Counted from the first letter of the stretch, positions 44,137-55,227 are shown. The stretch: DNA of 64,000 nucleotides from Methylobacterium sp. Leaf117 (GCF_001422985.1 NZ_LMNL01000034.1:892112-956111); one strand, 5' to 3'. Numbers and translations: made by a program. The notes: generated by a model from the letters alone, not told the origin.

Positions 44137-44342
44137 GGATGACGGTCTCGTTCCTGTCTCGGCGATGCGCGAGGGCCTACCAGAGGACGCGGCGGCGGGA
44201 CACTGCGCGGTTCGCTCCTGCGTGGCGCGCCCTTGCGTCGAGGGGCGTCGATCGCCAGAACCGGGCGGAGACGGCGCGCGCGGGGGCGACGCAGCCCGGA
44301 CCAGACCAACCTGACGGACACGAGACCACAGGATATCCCGGC

Positions 44343-45059
44343 ATGCTCTTCCGCGCCGCCCTCGCCGCCATCCGGCAGGTGTTCTCACCCCCCTTACGCG
44401 CGATCCTGTGGAAGTCTCTCGCGCTCACCCTGGGCATCCTCGTCCTGGTCTGGTTCGGGCTGACGCGGGCGATCAACTGGTTCCTGTCGCAGCACCACCT
44501 CTCGGTGGATTATCCCTTCCTCGACACCCTGGCGGTGTTCTTTGCCGGGGCGGGGCTGTTCGTGGGCCTCGCCTACATCATGCCGGCGGTCTCGATCCTG
44601 GTGGCGGGCTACTTCCTCGACGACGCGGCCGAGATCGTCGAGCGCACGGACTTCCCCGCCGACCCGCCCGGGATCGCCCTGCCGCTCGGGACCGCGATGC
44701 TCTACGCCCTGCGCTTCGCCGGCCTCGCCCTGTTGGTGAACCTCGTGGCGCTGATCCTGTTCTTCGTGCCCGGCGTCAATCTCGTGGCGTTCTTCGGCGC
44801 CAACGCCTACCTGCTGTCGCGCGAGTATTTCGAGCTGGCCGCCGGGCGCTTCCGGCCCATGACGGAGGCCGGAGCCATGCGCCGGCACTACGGCGGCACC
44901 ACGCTCCTGGCCGGCGCGCTGCTCGCCGGTCTCATGGTGGTGCCGGTGCTCAACCTGCTCACGCCGCTCTTCGGCATCGCCCTGATGGTGCATGTCCACA
45001 AGGGTTTGAGCCGGCGCATGCCGCTGGCCGGTCCGCAGGTCCAGCCTCGCCTGCGCTGA
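44343..45059 (+). CDS. EI24/CysZ-like membrane protein
   Basis: A 238-residue inner-membrane protein with about five or six hydrophobic segments. These include LALTLGILVLVWFGLTRAIN, LAYIMPAVSILVAGYFLDDA and LLVNLVALILFFVPGVNLVA, and the conserved NAYLLSREYFELAAGR follows. The EI24 domain family includes CysZ, a sulfate permease. The alphaproteobacterial branch is distant, so sulfate transport is only a family-level guess. ATG 44343 fits; the longer upstream frame is not coding. Confidence 0.82.
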   Translation: MLFRAALAAIRQVFSPPLRAILWKSLALTLGILVLVWFGLTRAINWFLSQHHLSVDYPFLDTLAVFFAGAGLFVGLAYIMPAVSILVAGYFLDDAAEIVERTDFPADPPGIALPLGTAMLYALRFAGLALLVNLVALILFFVPGVNLVAFFGANAYLLSREYFELAAGRFRPMTEAGAMRRHYGGTTLLAGALLAGLMVVPVLNLLTPLFGIALMVHVHKGLSRRMPLAGPQVQPRLR

Positions 45060-45301
45060 GGTTTCACGGCCGGACGGTTTTGGTTTTTCCAGGCAAACCC
45101 CGCAGGACAAGCCTCCCAGGAACAGTCGCGTAGGGCCAGCCCTGCGAAAACACCCCGGGGCGAAATTCACCGGGCGATCTCCCGTCCGCGATGGAAGTGT
45201 TCTAGATACGCTGCAACAGGCTAAGGACCGGCGCCGGTCCGCCGCCCCGCTCAGGGGTGCGGCACGGCGCGCAGGGGCCGCTTTTCGAGACCCAGAGAGC
45301 G

Positions 45302-46441
45302 ATGACCGGCTTCGAGACCCTTCCCCTGACCCGCCCCGCCTCGCAGCTCGTCACCGTGTTCGGCGGATCGGGCTTCCTCGGGCGCCACGTGGTGCGGGCG
45401 CTCGCCAAGCGCGGCTACCGTATCCGGGTGGCCGTGCGCCGGCCCGATCTCGCCCTGTTCCTGCAGCCGCTCGGCAAGGTCGGCCAGATCGTCGCCGTCC
45501 AGGCCAATCTGCGTTACCCCGAGTCGATCGCCCGGGCGGTCCACGGGGCCGATATCGTCGTCAACCTCGTGGGCATCCTGCAGGAGACCGGCAAGCAGAG
45601 CTTTTCGCAGTTGCAGGCGGAAGGAGCGGGCGAGATCGCCCGGGCGGCCGCGGCCGTCGGTGCGCCCCTGGTCCACGTCTCGGCCATCGGCGCCGACGCG
45701 CACTCGTCCTCGCACTATGCCCGCACCAAGGCTCTCGGCGAGGCCAAGGTGGCCGAGGCCGGTGGTCCCTTCGTGATCCTGCGGCCCTCCCTGGTGTTCG
45801 GGCCCGGCGACAGCTTCTTCAATCGCTTCGCCTCGCTGGCCCGGGCGCTGCCGGTGCTGCCCCTGGCCGGGGCCGGGTCCCGCTTCCAGCCTGTCTACGT
45901 GGCCGACGTCGCGGAAGCCGTGACCCGGGCCGTCGAGGGCCACGTGCCCGCCGGCAAGGTCTACGAACTCGGCGGCCCCGAGGTCGAGACCCTGGAATCG
46001 CTGGTGCGCTACATGCTCAAGGTCACGCTGCGCAAGCGGGTGGTTCTCGGCCTGCCGCAGCCGGCCGCGATGCTCCAGGCCCGCGCTCTCGAGGTGGTCG
46101 ACACCCTGACCCTCGGCCTCTTGCCGGACAGTCTCAAGCTCACCCGCGACCAGGTCATTCTGCTCCAGAGCGACAACGTCGTGTCGGACGCCGCCAAGGC
46201 CGAGGGCCGCACCCTGGAGGGCATCGGCCTCCAGCCCACCGCCATGGAGGCGGTGGTGCCGGGCTACCTCTGGCGCTTCCGCAAGGCCGGCCAGTTCGCC
46301 AAGGTGCAGGAGTTCGAGAGCGCCATCCCCGAGACCCTGACGCCCAAGCCCTTCGTGCCGCGCAGCGGCAGCGGCCCGGCTCTGGGACCGGATTCGAACG
46401 CGCCGAGCCGGATGGGCGTGAGATGGGGCACCCGGGGCTGA
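45302..46441 (+). CDS. NDUFA9-like NAD(P)-binding protein (complex I associated type)
   Basis: A 379-residue atypical short-chain dehydrogenase. It has the nucleotide motif TVFGGSGFLGRHVVRALA, GADIVVNLVGILQETGKQSF, a YARTKALGEAKV segment with the Tyr-x-x-x-Lys pair, and PVYVADVAEAVTRAVEG. Homologues are annotated as complex I NDUFA9-like proteins. In bacteria the function is not established, with quinone or lipid-linked roles suggested. ATG 45302 is preceded by AGAGAG. gltX follows after 57 bp. Confidence 0.88.
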   Translation: MTGFETLPLTRPASQLVTVFGGSGFLGRHVVRALAKRGYRIRVAVRRPDLALFLQPLGKVGQIVAVQANLRYPESIARAVHGADIVVNLVGILQETGKQSFSQLQAEGAGEIARAAAAVGAPLVHVSAIGADAHSSSHYARTKALGEAKVAEAGGPFVILRPSLVFGPGDSFFNRFASLARALPVLPLAGAGSRFQPVYVADVAEAVTRAVEGHVPAGKVYELGGPEVETLESLVRYMLKVTLRKRVVLGLPQPAAMLQARALEVVDTLTLGLLPDSLKLTRDQVILLQSDNVVSDAAKAEGRTLEGIGLQPTAMEAVVPGYLWRFRKAGQFAKVQEFESAIPETLTPKPFVPRSGSGPALGPDSNAPSRMGVRWGTRG

Positions 46442-46498
46442 GGCTTTCGCCCGCCGCCGGAGTCCTCAGGGCCGGCGAAATGGTCTAGAGGGCGCCTC

Positions 46499-47881
46499 AT
46501 GACTCACGCCACCTCGCCCCAGGCCGACACGCTCCCAGCCGGCGCACCCCTCGTGCGCTTCGCGCCATCCCCCACCGGCTACCTGCATATCGGCAACGCC
46601 CGGCCGGCCCTGCTCAACGCCCTGTTCGCGCGGGCGCGGCACGGCCGCTTCCTGCTGCGGCTCGACGACACCGACCGGGAGCGCTCGACGCAAGACTTCG
46701 CCGACGCCGTGGCCGAGGATCTCGCCTGGCTCGGGATCGTGCCCGACCTGTTCGCGAAGCAATCCGACCGGGTCGCGATCCACGACGCGGCCGCCGAACG
46801 CCTGAAGGCGTTGGGCCGGCTCTATCCCTGCTACGAGACGCAGGAAGAGCTGGAACGCCGGCGCCGGCGCCAGCTCGGGCGTGGCCAGCCGCCGATCTAC
46901 GACCGGGCCGCCCTCTCTCTCTCGGAGGCCGAGCGCGCCGCCCTGGAGGCAGAGGGGCGCACGCCGCACTGGCGCTTCAAACTCGATGCCCGCACCGTGG
47001 CCTGGGACGATCTCGTGCGCGGCCCCGCCCATGTCGATTGCGCCTCGCTCTCCGATCCGGTGCTGATCCGCGCCGACGGCAGCTACCTCTACACCCTGCC
47101 CTCCGTGGTCGACGATGCCGAGATGGGCGTCACCCACGTGATCCGGGGTGAGGACCACGTCACCAACACGGGCGTGCAGGTGCAGATCTTCGAGGCTTTG
47201 GGCAGCGCGATCCCGATTTTCGGGCACCACAACCTGCTGACCACGGCGGACGGGGAGGGGCTCTCCAAGCGCCTCGGCCATCTCTCGCTGCGCGGCCTGC
47301 GCGCGGCCGGCTACGAGCCCGGCGCCGTGCGCTCGCTGGCAGTGCTCACCGGATCGGCCGAATCGGTCCGTGCCGTGGCGAGCCTCGACGAGCTTGCCGG
47401 GTTGGTGGACCTCGCCCAGATCTCGCGGGCGCCGGCGAAGTTCGATCCGCATGAACTCGACGGGCTCAACGCCCGCCTCGTCCATGCCATGCCCTACACG
47501 GAGGTGGCCGACCGGCTCGCGGATCTCGGTATCCCGGCGGAGCGCGCCGAAGCATTCTGGGAGGCGGTGCAGCCGAACCTGGCCAAGGTCTCGGAGGCGG
47601 GCGACTGGTGGCGCGTGGTCGCCGGCCCGGTCGCTCCCGTCATCGCCGACCCGGCCTTCATCGGGGCCGCCGCCGCGCTGCTGCCGGACGAGCCCTGGAA
47701 CGGGGAGACCTGGAAAGCCTGGACGGGGGCGGTGAAGGCAACCACGGGGGCCAAGGGCAAGGCGCTGTTCATGCCGCTGCGCCTCGCGATCACCGGGCTG
47801 GAGCACGGGCCGGATCTCGCCGGCCTGTTGCCGCTGATCGGACGGGACGCGGTGGCACGGCGCCTCTCGGGCGAGGGGTGA
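46499..47881 (+). CDS. gltX: Glutamyl-tRNA synthetase, second alphaproteobacterial type
   Basis: Class I synthetase that charges tRNA with glutamate. Many alphaproteobacteria carry two copies; one may mischarge tRNA-Gln for the GatCAB route. The 460-residue product has the HIGH-like [30 protein letters not shown], and the KMSKS-like loop [14 protein letters not shown]. The HLSL form is typical of the second (GltX2) type. Anticodon-binding helices occupy residues about 300-460. ATG 46499 overlaps no other gene. Which tRNA it serves cannot be read from sequence. Confidence 0.9.
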   Translation: MTHATSPQADTLPAGAPLVRFAPSPTGYLHIGNARPALLNALFARARHGRFLLRLDDTDRERSTQDFADAVAEDLAWLGIVPDLFAKQSDRVAIHDAAAERLKALGRLYPCYETQEELERRRRRQLGRGQPPIYDRAALSLSEAERAALEAEGRTPHWRFKLDARTVAWDDLVRGPAHVDCASLSDPVLIRADGSYLYTLPSVVDDAEMGVTHVIRGEDHVTNTGVQVQIFEALGSAIPIFGHHNLLTTADGEGLSKRLGHLSLRGLRAAGYEPGAVRSLAVLTGSAESVRAVASLDELAGLVDLAQISRAPAKFDPHELDGLNARLVHAMPYTEVADRLADLGIPAERAEAFWEAVQPNLAKVSEAGDWWRVVAGPVAPVIADPAFIGAAAALLPDEPWNGETWKAWTGAVKATTGAKGKALFMPLRLAITGLEHGPDLAGLLPLIGRDAVARRLSGEG

Positions 47882-47909
47882 TCGGGCGCGCCTCTGCGGC
47901 GCACGCACA

Positions 47910-47973
47910 CCCGCTCCGCTCGGCCAGCTGCCCGCTCCGCTCGACCGGGTGCATGCTCCCGCTCGACCAGGTG
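47910..47973. repeat. 21-bp degenerate tandem repeat downstream of gltX
   Basis: Three adjacent units resembling CCCGCTCCGCTCGGCCAGCTG (47910-47930, 47931-47951, 47952-47973), the third degenerate, in the 162-bp spacer before the ABC exporter gene. Confidence 0.6.
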
Positions 47974-48043
47974 ACTGTCACCGGCGGCCCGGGGCGCCTA
48001 TATGCGGGCTCGACGCCATCTTCATCCCGAGCCCCTGATCCGT

Positions 48044-49966
48044 ATGAGCACCGACCCCGCCCCGGCGGCCCCGGTTCGGCCTGAGCCGTCCGCGCGGCCC
48101 GGCCTCGTGGCCACCTATCGTCGCCTTTGGCCCTATCTGTGGCCCTATGGTCGGCCCGATCTGCAGCGGCGCGTCTTCCTCGCCTTCGGCCTGCTGATCG
48201 TCGCCAAGTTCGTCACCATGGTGACGCCCTTCACCTTCAAATGGGCCACCGACGCCCTGGTGGCGCTGACCGACCCCAAGCCGGGTGCGGCCATCCCCGT
48301 CGGGCTGTTCGCCGCTCCGATGCTGCTGATCGGCCTCTACGGCCTGTCCCGCATCCTCATGGCCGGGCTGACGCAGGTGCGCGACGGGCTCTTCGCCAAG
48401 GTGGCGATGCACGCCGTGCGCCGCCTCGCCCTGCAGACCTTCGAGCACATGCACCGGCTCTCCCTGCGCTTTCACCTGGAGCGCAAGACCGGCGGCCTCA
48501 CCCGCGTGCTGGAGCGTGGGCGCGGCGGCATCGAGGAGCTGTCGCGCCTGATGGTGCTGACGCTGGTGCCCACCATCGTCGAGTTCCTGCTGGTCATCGG
48601 CGTGCTCGCCTACGAGTTCGACTGGATCTACTCGGTGGTGGTGTTCGTGATGGTGGCAGCCTACCTCGCCTTCACCTGGAAGGCGACGCAGTGGCGCATC
48701 GAGATCCGGCGCCGGATGAACAATTCCGACACCGACGCCAACACCAAGGCCGTCGATTCGCTGCTGAACTTCGAAACCGTGAAGTATTTCGGGGCCGAGC
48801 AGCGCGAGGCGGAGCGCTACGACGCCTCGATGGCGAAGTACGAAAAGGCCTCGACGCAGACCTACGTCTCGCTGGCGGTGCTCAACGCCGGACAGGCGGT
48901 GATTTTCACCATCGGCATGACCATCGTGATGTGGCTGGCCGCGCGCGACATCATGGCCGGGCGCACCACGCTCGGCGGCTTCGTGCTCGTCAACACCATG
49001 CTGGTGCAGCTCTCGATGCCGCTCAATTTCATGGGCATGATCTACCGCGAGATCAAACAGGCCCTGATCGACATCGACGACATGTTCCAGATCCTGCACC
49101 GCAACCCGGAGATCGCCGATCGGGCGGGCGCGTTGCCGCTCGCGATCTCGGACGGCGTGGTGCGGTTCGAGGACGTGCGCTTCGCCTACGATCCCGCCCG
49201 GCCGATCCTCAAGGGCGTCAGCTTCGAGGTGCCCGCCGGCCGTACGGTGGCGATCGTCGGCCCCTCCGGTGCGGGCAAGTCGACCCTGTCGCGCCTCCTG
49301 TTCCGGTTCTACGAGCCGCAGATGGGCCGCATCCTCGTCGACGGTCAGGACATCGCCCAGGTGCGCCAGGCGAGCCTGCGGGCGGCGATCGGCATGGTCC
49401 CGCAGGACACGGTGCTGTTCAACGACACCATCGGCTACAACATCCGCTACGGCCGGTGGGACGCCACCGACGCGGAGGTCCGGGCCGCCGCCTCGCTGGC
49501 GCAGATCGACCGCTTCATCTCCGCCCTGCCGGAGGGCTACGACACGCCCGTGGGCGAGCGCGGGCTCAAGCTCTCGGGCGGCGAGAAGCAGCGCGTCGCC
49601 ATCGCGCGCACCATCCTCAAAGGGCCGCCGATCCTCGTCCTCGACGAGGCGACCTCGGCCCTCGACTCCTTCACCGAGCGGGAGATCCAGGATGCGCTGG
49701 ACACCGTGAGCCAGGGCCGCACCACCCTGGTCATCGCCCACCGTCTCTCCACCGTGGTCAATGCCGACGAGATCATCGTCCTCGACAAGGGCGTCATCGT
49801 CGAGCGCGGCGACCACGGCACGCTTCTGGAGCGGGACGGCGTCTACGCCTCGATGTGGAGCCGTCAGCGCGAAGCGGACGCCGCCCTGGAGGTGCTCCAG
49901 CGCAGCGAGGACGTGCTGCCGGTCCCGAAGGCCCGCCCGGTGCTGGCGTCGGAACCGGCGGAATAG
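48044..49966 (+). CDS. Atm1/ABCB7-type ABC exporter (fused permease-ATPase)
   Basis: A 640-residue half-transporter of the Atm1 family. Bacterial homologues export glutathione conjugates or metal-thiol complexes; the mitochondrial ones support cytosolic Fe-S assembly. Six helices span residues about 30-330, with family-typical [20 protein letters not shown] and [18 protein letters not shown]. The ATPase domain has Walker [15 protein letters not shown], signature [15 protein letters not shown], Walker [13 protein letters not shown] and AHRLSTV. I take ATG 48044 ([10 protein letters not shown]); ATG 48002 would add 14 residues. It is not next to isc/suf genes. Confidence 0.9.
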   Translation: MSTDPAPAAPVRPEPSARPGLVATYRRLWPYLWPYGRPDLQRRVFLAFGLLIVAKFVTMVTPFTFKWATDALVALTDPKPGAAIPVGLFAAPMLLIGLYGLSRILMAGLTQVRDGLFAKVAMHAVRRLALQTFEHMHRLSLRFHLERKTGGLTRVLERGRGGIEELSRLMVLTLVPTIVEFLLVIGVLAYEFDWIYSVVVFVMVAAYLAFTWKATQWRIEIRRRMNNSDTDANTKAVDSLLNFETVKYFGAEQREAERYDASMAKYEKASTQTYVSLAVLNAGQAVIFTIGMTIVMWLAARDIMAGRTTLGGFVLVNTMLVQLSMPLNFMGMIYREIKQALIDIDDMFQILHRNPEIADRAGALPLAISDGVVRFEDVRFAYDPARPILKGVSFEVPAGRTVAIVGPSGAGKSTLSRLLFRFYEPQMGRILVDGQDIAQVRQASLRAAIGMVPQDTVLFNDTIGYNIRYGRWDATDAEVRAAASLAQIDRFISALPEGYDTPVGERGLKLSGGEKQRVAIARTILKGPPILVLDEATSALDSFTEREIQDALDTVSQGRTTLVIAHRLSTVVNADEIIVLDKGVIVERGDHGTLLERDGVYASMWSRQREADAALEVLQRSEDVLPVPKARPVLASEPAE

Positions 49967-49990
49967 GGGCTCGAACCGGGGCTTGGCGCT

Positions 49991-51571
49991 TCAGCCCCGC
50001 GGGTCGGTCTGCGGCACCGCCGCGGTCCCGTCGCCGGGCAGGACGAAGATCTGCCCGGGATAGATCAGGTCCGGGTTGCGGATCTGCGGCTGGTTGGCGT
50101 CGTAGATCACCGTGTAGCGGGTGCCCGTGCCGTAGATGCGCCGGCTGATCTGCCACAGGCTGTCGCCCCGGATGATCCGTGCCGTCCCGACCTCCGGCAC
50201 GAAGACCGAGGGGCTTCGTTCCGTGGCGGCCCGGGCCGGCGTATCCGGCGCCTCCGCGCGGCCGGCAGGGGCCTGCGAGGCGGGCGTTGCCGATTCGGGA
50301 GGAGCGGGCGGTTTGGCCACGGCCATTCGGGGCATCGCTGCCGGAAGGGCTGCTGGCGTCCCCGGCGTTCCCGGGGCCGGAACCGCCGGCCCCTGCGCCA
50401 GCTTCGCACCGGGGGACCGTGCGGGCGAGGCCGAAGCGGTCGGTGTTCCGGGCTTCGCGGCGACCGGGACGGTGAAGGGCACCTCGGAACGGGTCTTCAC
50501 CTTGCCGGAGACAGGGTCGACCTGATCCACCCGGATCGTGTACGCGCCGGGCTGGACGCCGCGCCCGATCGTGAACGCTACGCGACCGTCGGCGCCGACG
50601 CTGCCCGGCGCCACCAGGGCGTCGTTCAGGTAGAGCCGCACGGTCGCGCCCGGCGGGGCCTGACTGGTCACGTAGAGGCGGCCGCCATCCTCCGCCTCGA
50701 CGCTGACGATCTTGAGCGGGGCCGTGGGGTCCGGCGCGGCCGCGCCCGGCTGGCCCGACCTGGCTTCGGTGCCCGTGTCCGCCCTTTGCTGCAGGCCCGG
50801 GACATTCTGGCCCCCGGGACCGGGCATGGTCATTGCGAGCCGGTTGTCCGCAGCGGCGCTTCGGGCTTCGGCCTGGCGGGACTCCGCCGCGCCGGAGCCT
50901 GGCGCTGCGGCCGTCGCGACCGGATCCGGCTGGGAGAGCACGATGGTGGGTTTATCGGGGGAGGTGAGGGCGATGAGGGGCTTGGTCCGACGATCGGGGG
51001 CCACCACCACTGCCACGCTGTCTCGCGAGACGCGCTCCTGCCCATCGGCGCTGGAGGCCCGCAGGGTGATCTCACTGTTGCCCACGGGAAGCGCCGGGGG
51101 AACGATGGCGAACTGGCCGGAGGGATCGACGAGCGCACGGGCAATCGGCGCGTTGTCGCGCAGCAACTCCACGGTGGTGTTGGGCGCGGCGCGCCCCGCG
51201 ATCACTGTCTCGCCGTTGGGCTCGACCCGGATGATGTCGAAGGTCGGCGCCTCTGTCCCGGCGGACGCGCCCAGTCCCGGCGCCGGGGGCTGCCGGACCG
51301 CCCGCGCCGCCGGGGGCTTTCCCGCCGGCGACGCCCCCTCCCCGGGGCGCGGGTCCGGCTCGGCCTGGGCGCTCGAGCCCGGGACCGCTCCCGGCCGGGC
51401 TTCCTCCGTCGGGGCGGTGGGCGCCGCCGCCAGGGCTGCACGGTCCCGGTCGGTGCCCTCGACACTGCGCTTGAACAAGGTGCTCGCGCCATAGAGGGTG
51501 ACCACGAGGGCGAAGCCCGCCAGAAGCCCCACGCAGGCCAGGAAGATGCTCCGTCGCAACTCCGCCCTCAT
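49991..51571 (-). CDS. LysM domain protein with Ig-like repeats
   Basis: A 526-residue bitopic or exported protein. The N-terminal membrane helix (IFLACVGLLAGFALVVTLYG) is followed by long Pro/Ala-rich linkers. Two bacterial Ig-like segments (VIAGRAAPNTTVELLRDNAP and LYVTSQAPPGATVRLYLNDA) come next. The C-terminal LysM peptidoglycan-binding domain reads GDSLWQISRRIYGTGTRY ... NPDLIYPGQIFVLPG. It probably tethers to peptidoglycan in the periplasm. ATG 51571 has GGGAG upstream. It converges with the Atm1-type gene. Confidence 0.87.
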   Translation of the reverse strand: MRAELRRSIFLACVGLLAGFALVVTLYGASTLFKRSVEGTDRDRAALAAAPTAPTEEARPGAVPGSSAQAEPDPRPGEGASPAGKPPAARAVRQPPAPGLGASAGTEAPTFDIIRVEPNGETVIAGRAAPNTTVELLRDNAPIARALVDPSGQFAIVPPALPVGNSEITLRASSADGQERVSRDSVAVVVAPDRRTKPLIALTSPDKPTIVLSQPDPVATAAAPGSGAAESRQAEARSAAADNRLAMTMPGPGGQNVPGLQQRADTGTEARSGQPGAAAPDPTAPLKIVSVEAEDGGRLYVTSQAPPGATVRLYLNDALVAPGSVGADGRVAFTIGRGVQPGAYTIRVDQVDPVSGKVKTRSEVPFTVPVAAKPGTPTASASPARSPGAKLAQGPAVPAPGTPGTPAALPAAMPRMAVAKPPAPPESATPASQAPAGRAEAPDTPARAATERSPSVFVPEVGTARIIRGDSLWQISRRIYGTGTRYTVIYDANQPQIRNPDLIYPGQIFVLPGDGTAAVPQTDPRG

Positions 51572-51792
51572 GACACCCCACTCCCTTGTCGACCGGCGCG
51601 GCGGCCGAAACACCGTCGTCGCCGGATCGAGCCCGTCGACAAACCGGCGATTGATGGCGACATATTAGCGAACATGATCGGAACACCAAATCACATCCGC
51701 CGTCGCATGGCCGGATCTTCCGTAAAATCAGCAGTTTGGCTCGTGGACAGGGACGGGTCCGTCCTGGTTGCGACGCATCAGAGAGGCCCGGC

Positions 51793-52395
51793 ATGGCTCG
51801 GTTGAGGACGGTCTGCGTCTATTGCGGCTCGGGGTTCGGGGGCGATCCGGCCTTCACCACGGCGGCCGTGACCCTGGGCAAGGCCTTGGCGGAGGCGGGG
51901 ATCGGCCTCGTCTATGGCGGGGGCAATGTCGGCCTGATGGGCACCGTCGCCCGCGCGGTCCTCGACCATGGCGGCCACGTCACCGGCATCATTCCGGATT
52001 TCCTGAAATCGCGCGAGCGCATGCTCGAAGAGATTCAGGAGACCATCGTGGTGGAAGACATGCACACCCGCAAGCGGCTGATGTTCGAGCGTTCCGACGC
52101 CTTCGTGGCCCTGCCGGGCGGCATCGGCACCCTGGAAGAGCTGGTGGAGCAGCTCACCTGGGCCCAGCTCGGCCAGCACAACAAGCCGATCCTGCTGCTC
52201 TCGGTGGCGGATTTCTGGACCCCGTTGCTGACCCTCCTCGATCACATGCGAACGCAGGGCTTCATCCGGGAAGGGCTCGACCTGAGCTACCTCGTGGCGA
52301 CCGAGGCGGCCGACGTGGTCGGCCTCCTGCGCGACGCGGCCGGGTCCGTCGAACCCGCCCCGGCCGCCGAGGCCCTGGTGGCCGAGCGGTTCTGA
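51793..52395 (+). CDS. LOG family / TIGR00730 Rossmann-fold protein
   Basis: A 200-residue protein of the LOG (cytokinin riboside monophosphate phosphoribohydrolase) family. It starts with RLRTVCVYCGSGFGGDPAF and has YGGGNVGLMGTVARAVLDHG, MHTRKRLMFERSDAFVALPG and the hallmark PGGIGTLEELVE with the catalytic Glu/Arg set. Bacterial members hydrolyse nucleoside monophosphates to free base and ribose phosphate, and physiological roles vary. ATG 51793 is preceded by GAGAGG. Confidence 0.9.
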   Translation: MARLRTVCVYCGSGFGGDPAFTTAAVTLGKALAEAGIGLVYGGGNVGLMGTVARAVLDHGGHVTGIIPDFLKSRERMLEEIQETIVVEDMHTRKRLMFERSDAFVALPGGIGTLEELVEQLTWAQLGQHNKPILLLSVADFWTPLLTLLDHMRTQGFIREGLDLSYLVATEAADVVGLLRDAAGSVEPAPAAEALVAERF

Positions 52396-52437
52396 CCGAA
52401 GGGCGTCGCGGCGACCGATCAGGTCACGGTGACCTGA

Positions 52438-53817
52438 TCAGGTCACGACGCTCCAGGTCGTGCCGTCCTTGCCGTCCTTGACGGCGATGCCCAGCGCGAG
52501 GAGTTCGTCGCGAACACGATCCGACGCAGCCCAGTCCTTGGCGGCCCGGGCCGCGCGTCTGGCCTCGATCAGGGCCTCGACGCGGGCGACGTCGATCCCA
52601 GCCGCCTGGATCGTTCCCTGGTCGCGGGCGGATTTGGTCTGCGTGAGTAGCCCGAGAAGGTTCGCACCGGCCTTGAGTGCCGCCGGATCGTCGAGGCGGT
52701 GCAACTCGGCGAGCGCGGCGGCCGTATTGAGGTCGTCGAGTAGCGGCTCCAGCACCGTCTCGGGGAGCGCCGGCGCCGGCGCGCCATCGCCCACGAGTCC
52801 GTACCAGCGCTCAAGCATCCGCGCGGCCTCTTCGAGGCCACGCAGGGTCCAGTCGATCGGCTGGCGGTAATGGGTCTTCAGCATGGCGAGCCGGGCGACC
52901 TCGCCAGGCCAGTCCTTCAGCACGTCGCGGATGGTGATGAAGTTGCCGAGCGACTTCGACATCTTCTCCCCCTCGACCTGGAGGAAGCCGTTGTGAAGCC
53001 AGACATGGGCCATCACGTCGGTGCCGAAGCAGCAGCGGGACTGTGCCACCTCGTTCTCGTGGTGGGGAAAGATCAGGTCGATGCCGCCCGCATGGATGTC
53101 GAAGCGCTCGCCGAGGTGCCGCCATGACATCGCCGAGCACTCGATGTGCCAGCCCGGCCGGCCCGGCGCCGCGATCCCGCATGGTGAGGGCCAGGACGGC
53201 TCGCCGGGCTTCGAGGGTTTCCACAGCACGAAGTCGAGGGGGGAGCGCTTGTAGGGCGCGACCTCGACGCGGGCGCCGGCCTCCATCTCGTCCAGCGGGC
53301 GCTTCGAGAGCGCGCCGTAATCCGGCATCGAGGGCACGTCGAACAGCACGTGCTCCGCCGCCACATAGGCATGTCCGGCCTGCACCAGCCCGGTGATGAT
53401 GGTGTGCATCTCGGCGATGTGGTCGGTGGCGCGCGGCTCGATGAAGCGCGGGCGCTGACCCGCCACGTTCACATCCTCCGACATCAGCACGCCGAGTTCG
53501 CGGATGTCGGCGTGGAAGGTCTTCAGCGTCCCGTCGGTGAGTTCGCGGATGGTGATGCCGCGCTCGGCCGCCCGCGCGTTGATCTTGTCGTCCACATCCG
53601 TGACGTTGCGCGCGTAGGTGACGTGCGCCTCACCGTAGAGGTGGCGCAGCAGGCGGAACAGCAGGTCGAAGACGATGATCGGCCGGGCATTGCCGATATG
53701 AGCGGCATCGTAGACCGTCGGGCCGCAGGCATACATCCGCACGTTCGTCGGATCGATCGGCGTGAAGACGGCCTTCTCGCGGGTCAGCGTGTTGTAGAGC
53801 CGCAACATCGAGGCCAT
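52438..53817 (-). CDS. cysS: Cysteinyl-tRNA synthetase
   Basis: Class I synthetase charging tRNA-Cys. The 459-residue product has [18 protein letters not shown] (HIGH motif and a zinc-binding Cys), [24 protein letters not shown] and KMSKS in [12 protein letters not shown]. Zinc ligands are all present. AAGGGAAG lies upstream of ATG 53817. The open frame runs 120 bp further but is not family-like. It converges with the LOG gene. Confidence 0.95.
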   Translation of the reverse strand: MASMLRLYNTLTREKAVFTPIDPTNVRMYACGPTVYDAAHIGNARPIIVFDLLFRLLRHLYGEAHVTYARNVTDVDDKINARAAERGITIRELTDGTLKTFHADIRELGVLMSEDVNVAGQRPRFIEPRATDHIAEMHTIITGLVQAGHAYVAAEHVLFDVPSMPDYGALSKRPLDEMEAGARVEVAPYKRSPLDFVLWKPSKPGEPSWPSPCGIAAPGRPGWHIECSAMSWRHLGERFDIHAGGIDLIFPHHENEVAQSRCCFGTDVMAHVWLHNGFLQVEGEKMSKSLGNFITIRDVLKDWPGEVARLAMLKTHYRQPIDWTLRGLEEAARMLERWYGLVGDGAPAPALPETVLEPLLDDLNTAAALAELHRLDDPAALKAGANLLGLLTQTKSARDQGTIQAAGIDVARVEALIEARRAARAAKDWAASDRVRDELLALGIAVKDGKDGTTWSVVT

Positions 53818-54139
53818 GAATCTTCCCTTGAATCGTCCCTTGCGTCCCGGACCCCCACCCGGCCCGTCCGAGCGTGAGACCCGCACCGCGTTGGTATCTC
53901 GCAGCTTTTGCCGCGACAGGCCAAGCCGGCGCCACATCGTCGCCGCCTTCCGCCCGGCGACCTGTTGCGCTGAGGCGACGGCCTGACGGCACGTCCTGCG
54001 CTACCTCAAATCCATGAGCAATTCGAGAACGACGCCGAACCGGCATTCGTCGAAAACCCTGTCGCGGAGAAAGGGTTTGTTAACCCCGTGCCGTGAAGTT
54101 TTCGCCTCAGACGCTTCCGACATCAGCAAGGTTCTGCCC

Positions 54140-54481
54140 ATGCGCCGCGTGACCGCCCATCTCGGCGCTCTCCTCGCCTTCGCCCTGACCGCACACGTCG
54201 CTCTGGCTGCCGGCGACGGCGAGAGCCCCGCCAAGGTGCCGGCCACCGTCGAGAAGACGTTCCTGATCCCGTCGAGCGAGGGATACGGTGTCGGCGACTG
54301 CCTCACCAACGGCGACAGCGCCTGCGGGCAGGTGGTGGCCAATGCCTGGTGCGAGGCCCAGGGCTTCGCTTCGGCCGGTTCCTTCGGCGTCGCTGCCCAG
54401 GACGAGTATACCGGCGCGATCCCGGCCGCCCCGGTGGTGAAGCCCGCCGAGCGCCCGATCCGGATCACGTGCCAGGATTGA
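54140..54481 (+). CDS. Small secreted cysteine-containing protein
   Basis: A 113-residue product with a signal peptide (HLGALLAFALTAHVALAAGD). The mature domain holds four cysteines: GVGDCLTNGDSACGQVVANA, WCEAQGF and the terminal RITCQD. Similar short periplasmic proteins with an NAWCEAQG core occur in other Methylobacteriaceae and relatives, without known function. The start is ATG 54140 with AAGG upstream; the longer frame from 54014 is unlikely. It converges with creA. Confidence 0.7.
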   Translation: MRRVTAHLGALLAFALTAHVALAAGDGESPAKVPATVEKTFLIPSSEGYGVGDCLTNGDSACGQVVANAWCEAQGFASAGSFGVAAQDEYTGAIPAAPVVKPAERPIRITCQD

Positions 54482-54547
54482 TCGCCTCCACCGACGCTCT
54501 TGCGCCTGGTCGCCGACCCCGCCACGGGGCCGGCTTCCACAGGCGGT

Positions 54548-55066
54548 CTACTTCTCCATGAAGGCGTCGCAGCGCGGCGGCGGTTCGGTGCCCCAGGGCA
54601 TCAGCGGCACGGCCGAGGTCGAGTTCTTGGGTGACCCCTGGATGACCTTGTCCGAATAGACCATGTAGATCAGCGTATTGCGCTTGGCGTCGCAGCCCCG
54701 CACGATCTGCATCGACTTGAAGATCAGCGAACGCCGCTCGCTGAACACCACTGCACCCTGCTTGAACTTCTCCTTGAACTGCACCGGGCCGACCTGTCGA
54801 CAGGCCAGCGAAATGTCGGAGACATCCTCGGCGAGGCCGAGCGTGCCCTTGATGCCGCCCTTCTCCGGCTGCGTATACCAGCAGGCGACGCCGGCTACGG
54901 ACGGATCGTCGATCCCGTAGACCACCAGCTTGTCGTTGGGCGTGAGCGGGCGCCACACGGTCGACTTGTCGAAGATGCGATCCGCATCGTCCGCCCGCAC
55001 CGGATGTGCGACGAGGCCGAGCCCCAACGCCAGCGCGCAGCCTGTGAGACCCCGAAGCCACATCAT
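54548..55066 (-). CDS. creA: CreA family periplasmic protein
   Basis: A 172-residue exported protein of the CreA family (first gene of the E. coli creABCD locus, function unknown). It has a signal peptide (CALALGLGLVAHPVRAD). Diagnostic segments are DDPSVAGVACWYTQPEKGGI, SLACRQVGPVQF and FKSMQIVRGCDAKRNTLIYM followed by DKVIQGSPKNSTSAVPL. A Met-Met start (55066) follows AGGGGAA. No creB/C/D homologues are nearby. Confidence 0.9.
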   Translation of the reverse strand: MMWLRGLTGCALALGLGLVAHPVRADDADRIFDKSTVWRPLTPNDKLVVYGIDDPSVAGVACWYTQPEKGGIKGTLGLAEDVSDISLACRQVGPVQFKEKFKQGAVVFSERRSLIFKSMQIVRGCDAKRNTLIYMVYSDKVIQGSPKNSTSAVPLMPWGTEPPPRCDAFMEK

Positions 55067-55227
55067 CGTATCATTCCCCTCGGTTTGTTCGGGGCGCATG
55101 TGGGAAGGGTGTCGCCGCCGTGCGAGGGTCGCTAAGTAACGTGTGTTGTCCTCGTTCGCCATCGCTTCGCCGAGATCCGCCGTCGGATTCCGTGCGGCGG
55201 CGTCCCGCCATCCTTCGCAATCAGGCC

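Noticed and set aside
47978-49816. A minus-strand frame of about 600 codons opposite the Atm1-type exporter
   Set aside because: The composition is typical of antisense shadows (excess His, Asp, Gly, Arg), and the plus strand encodes an intact ABC exporter.
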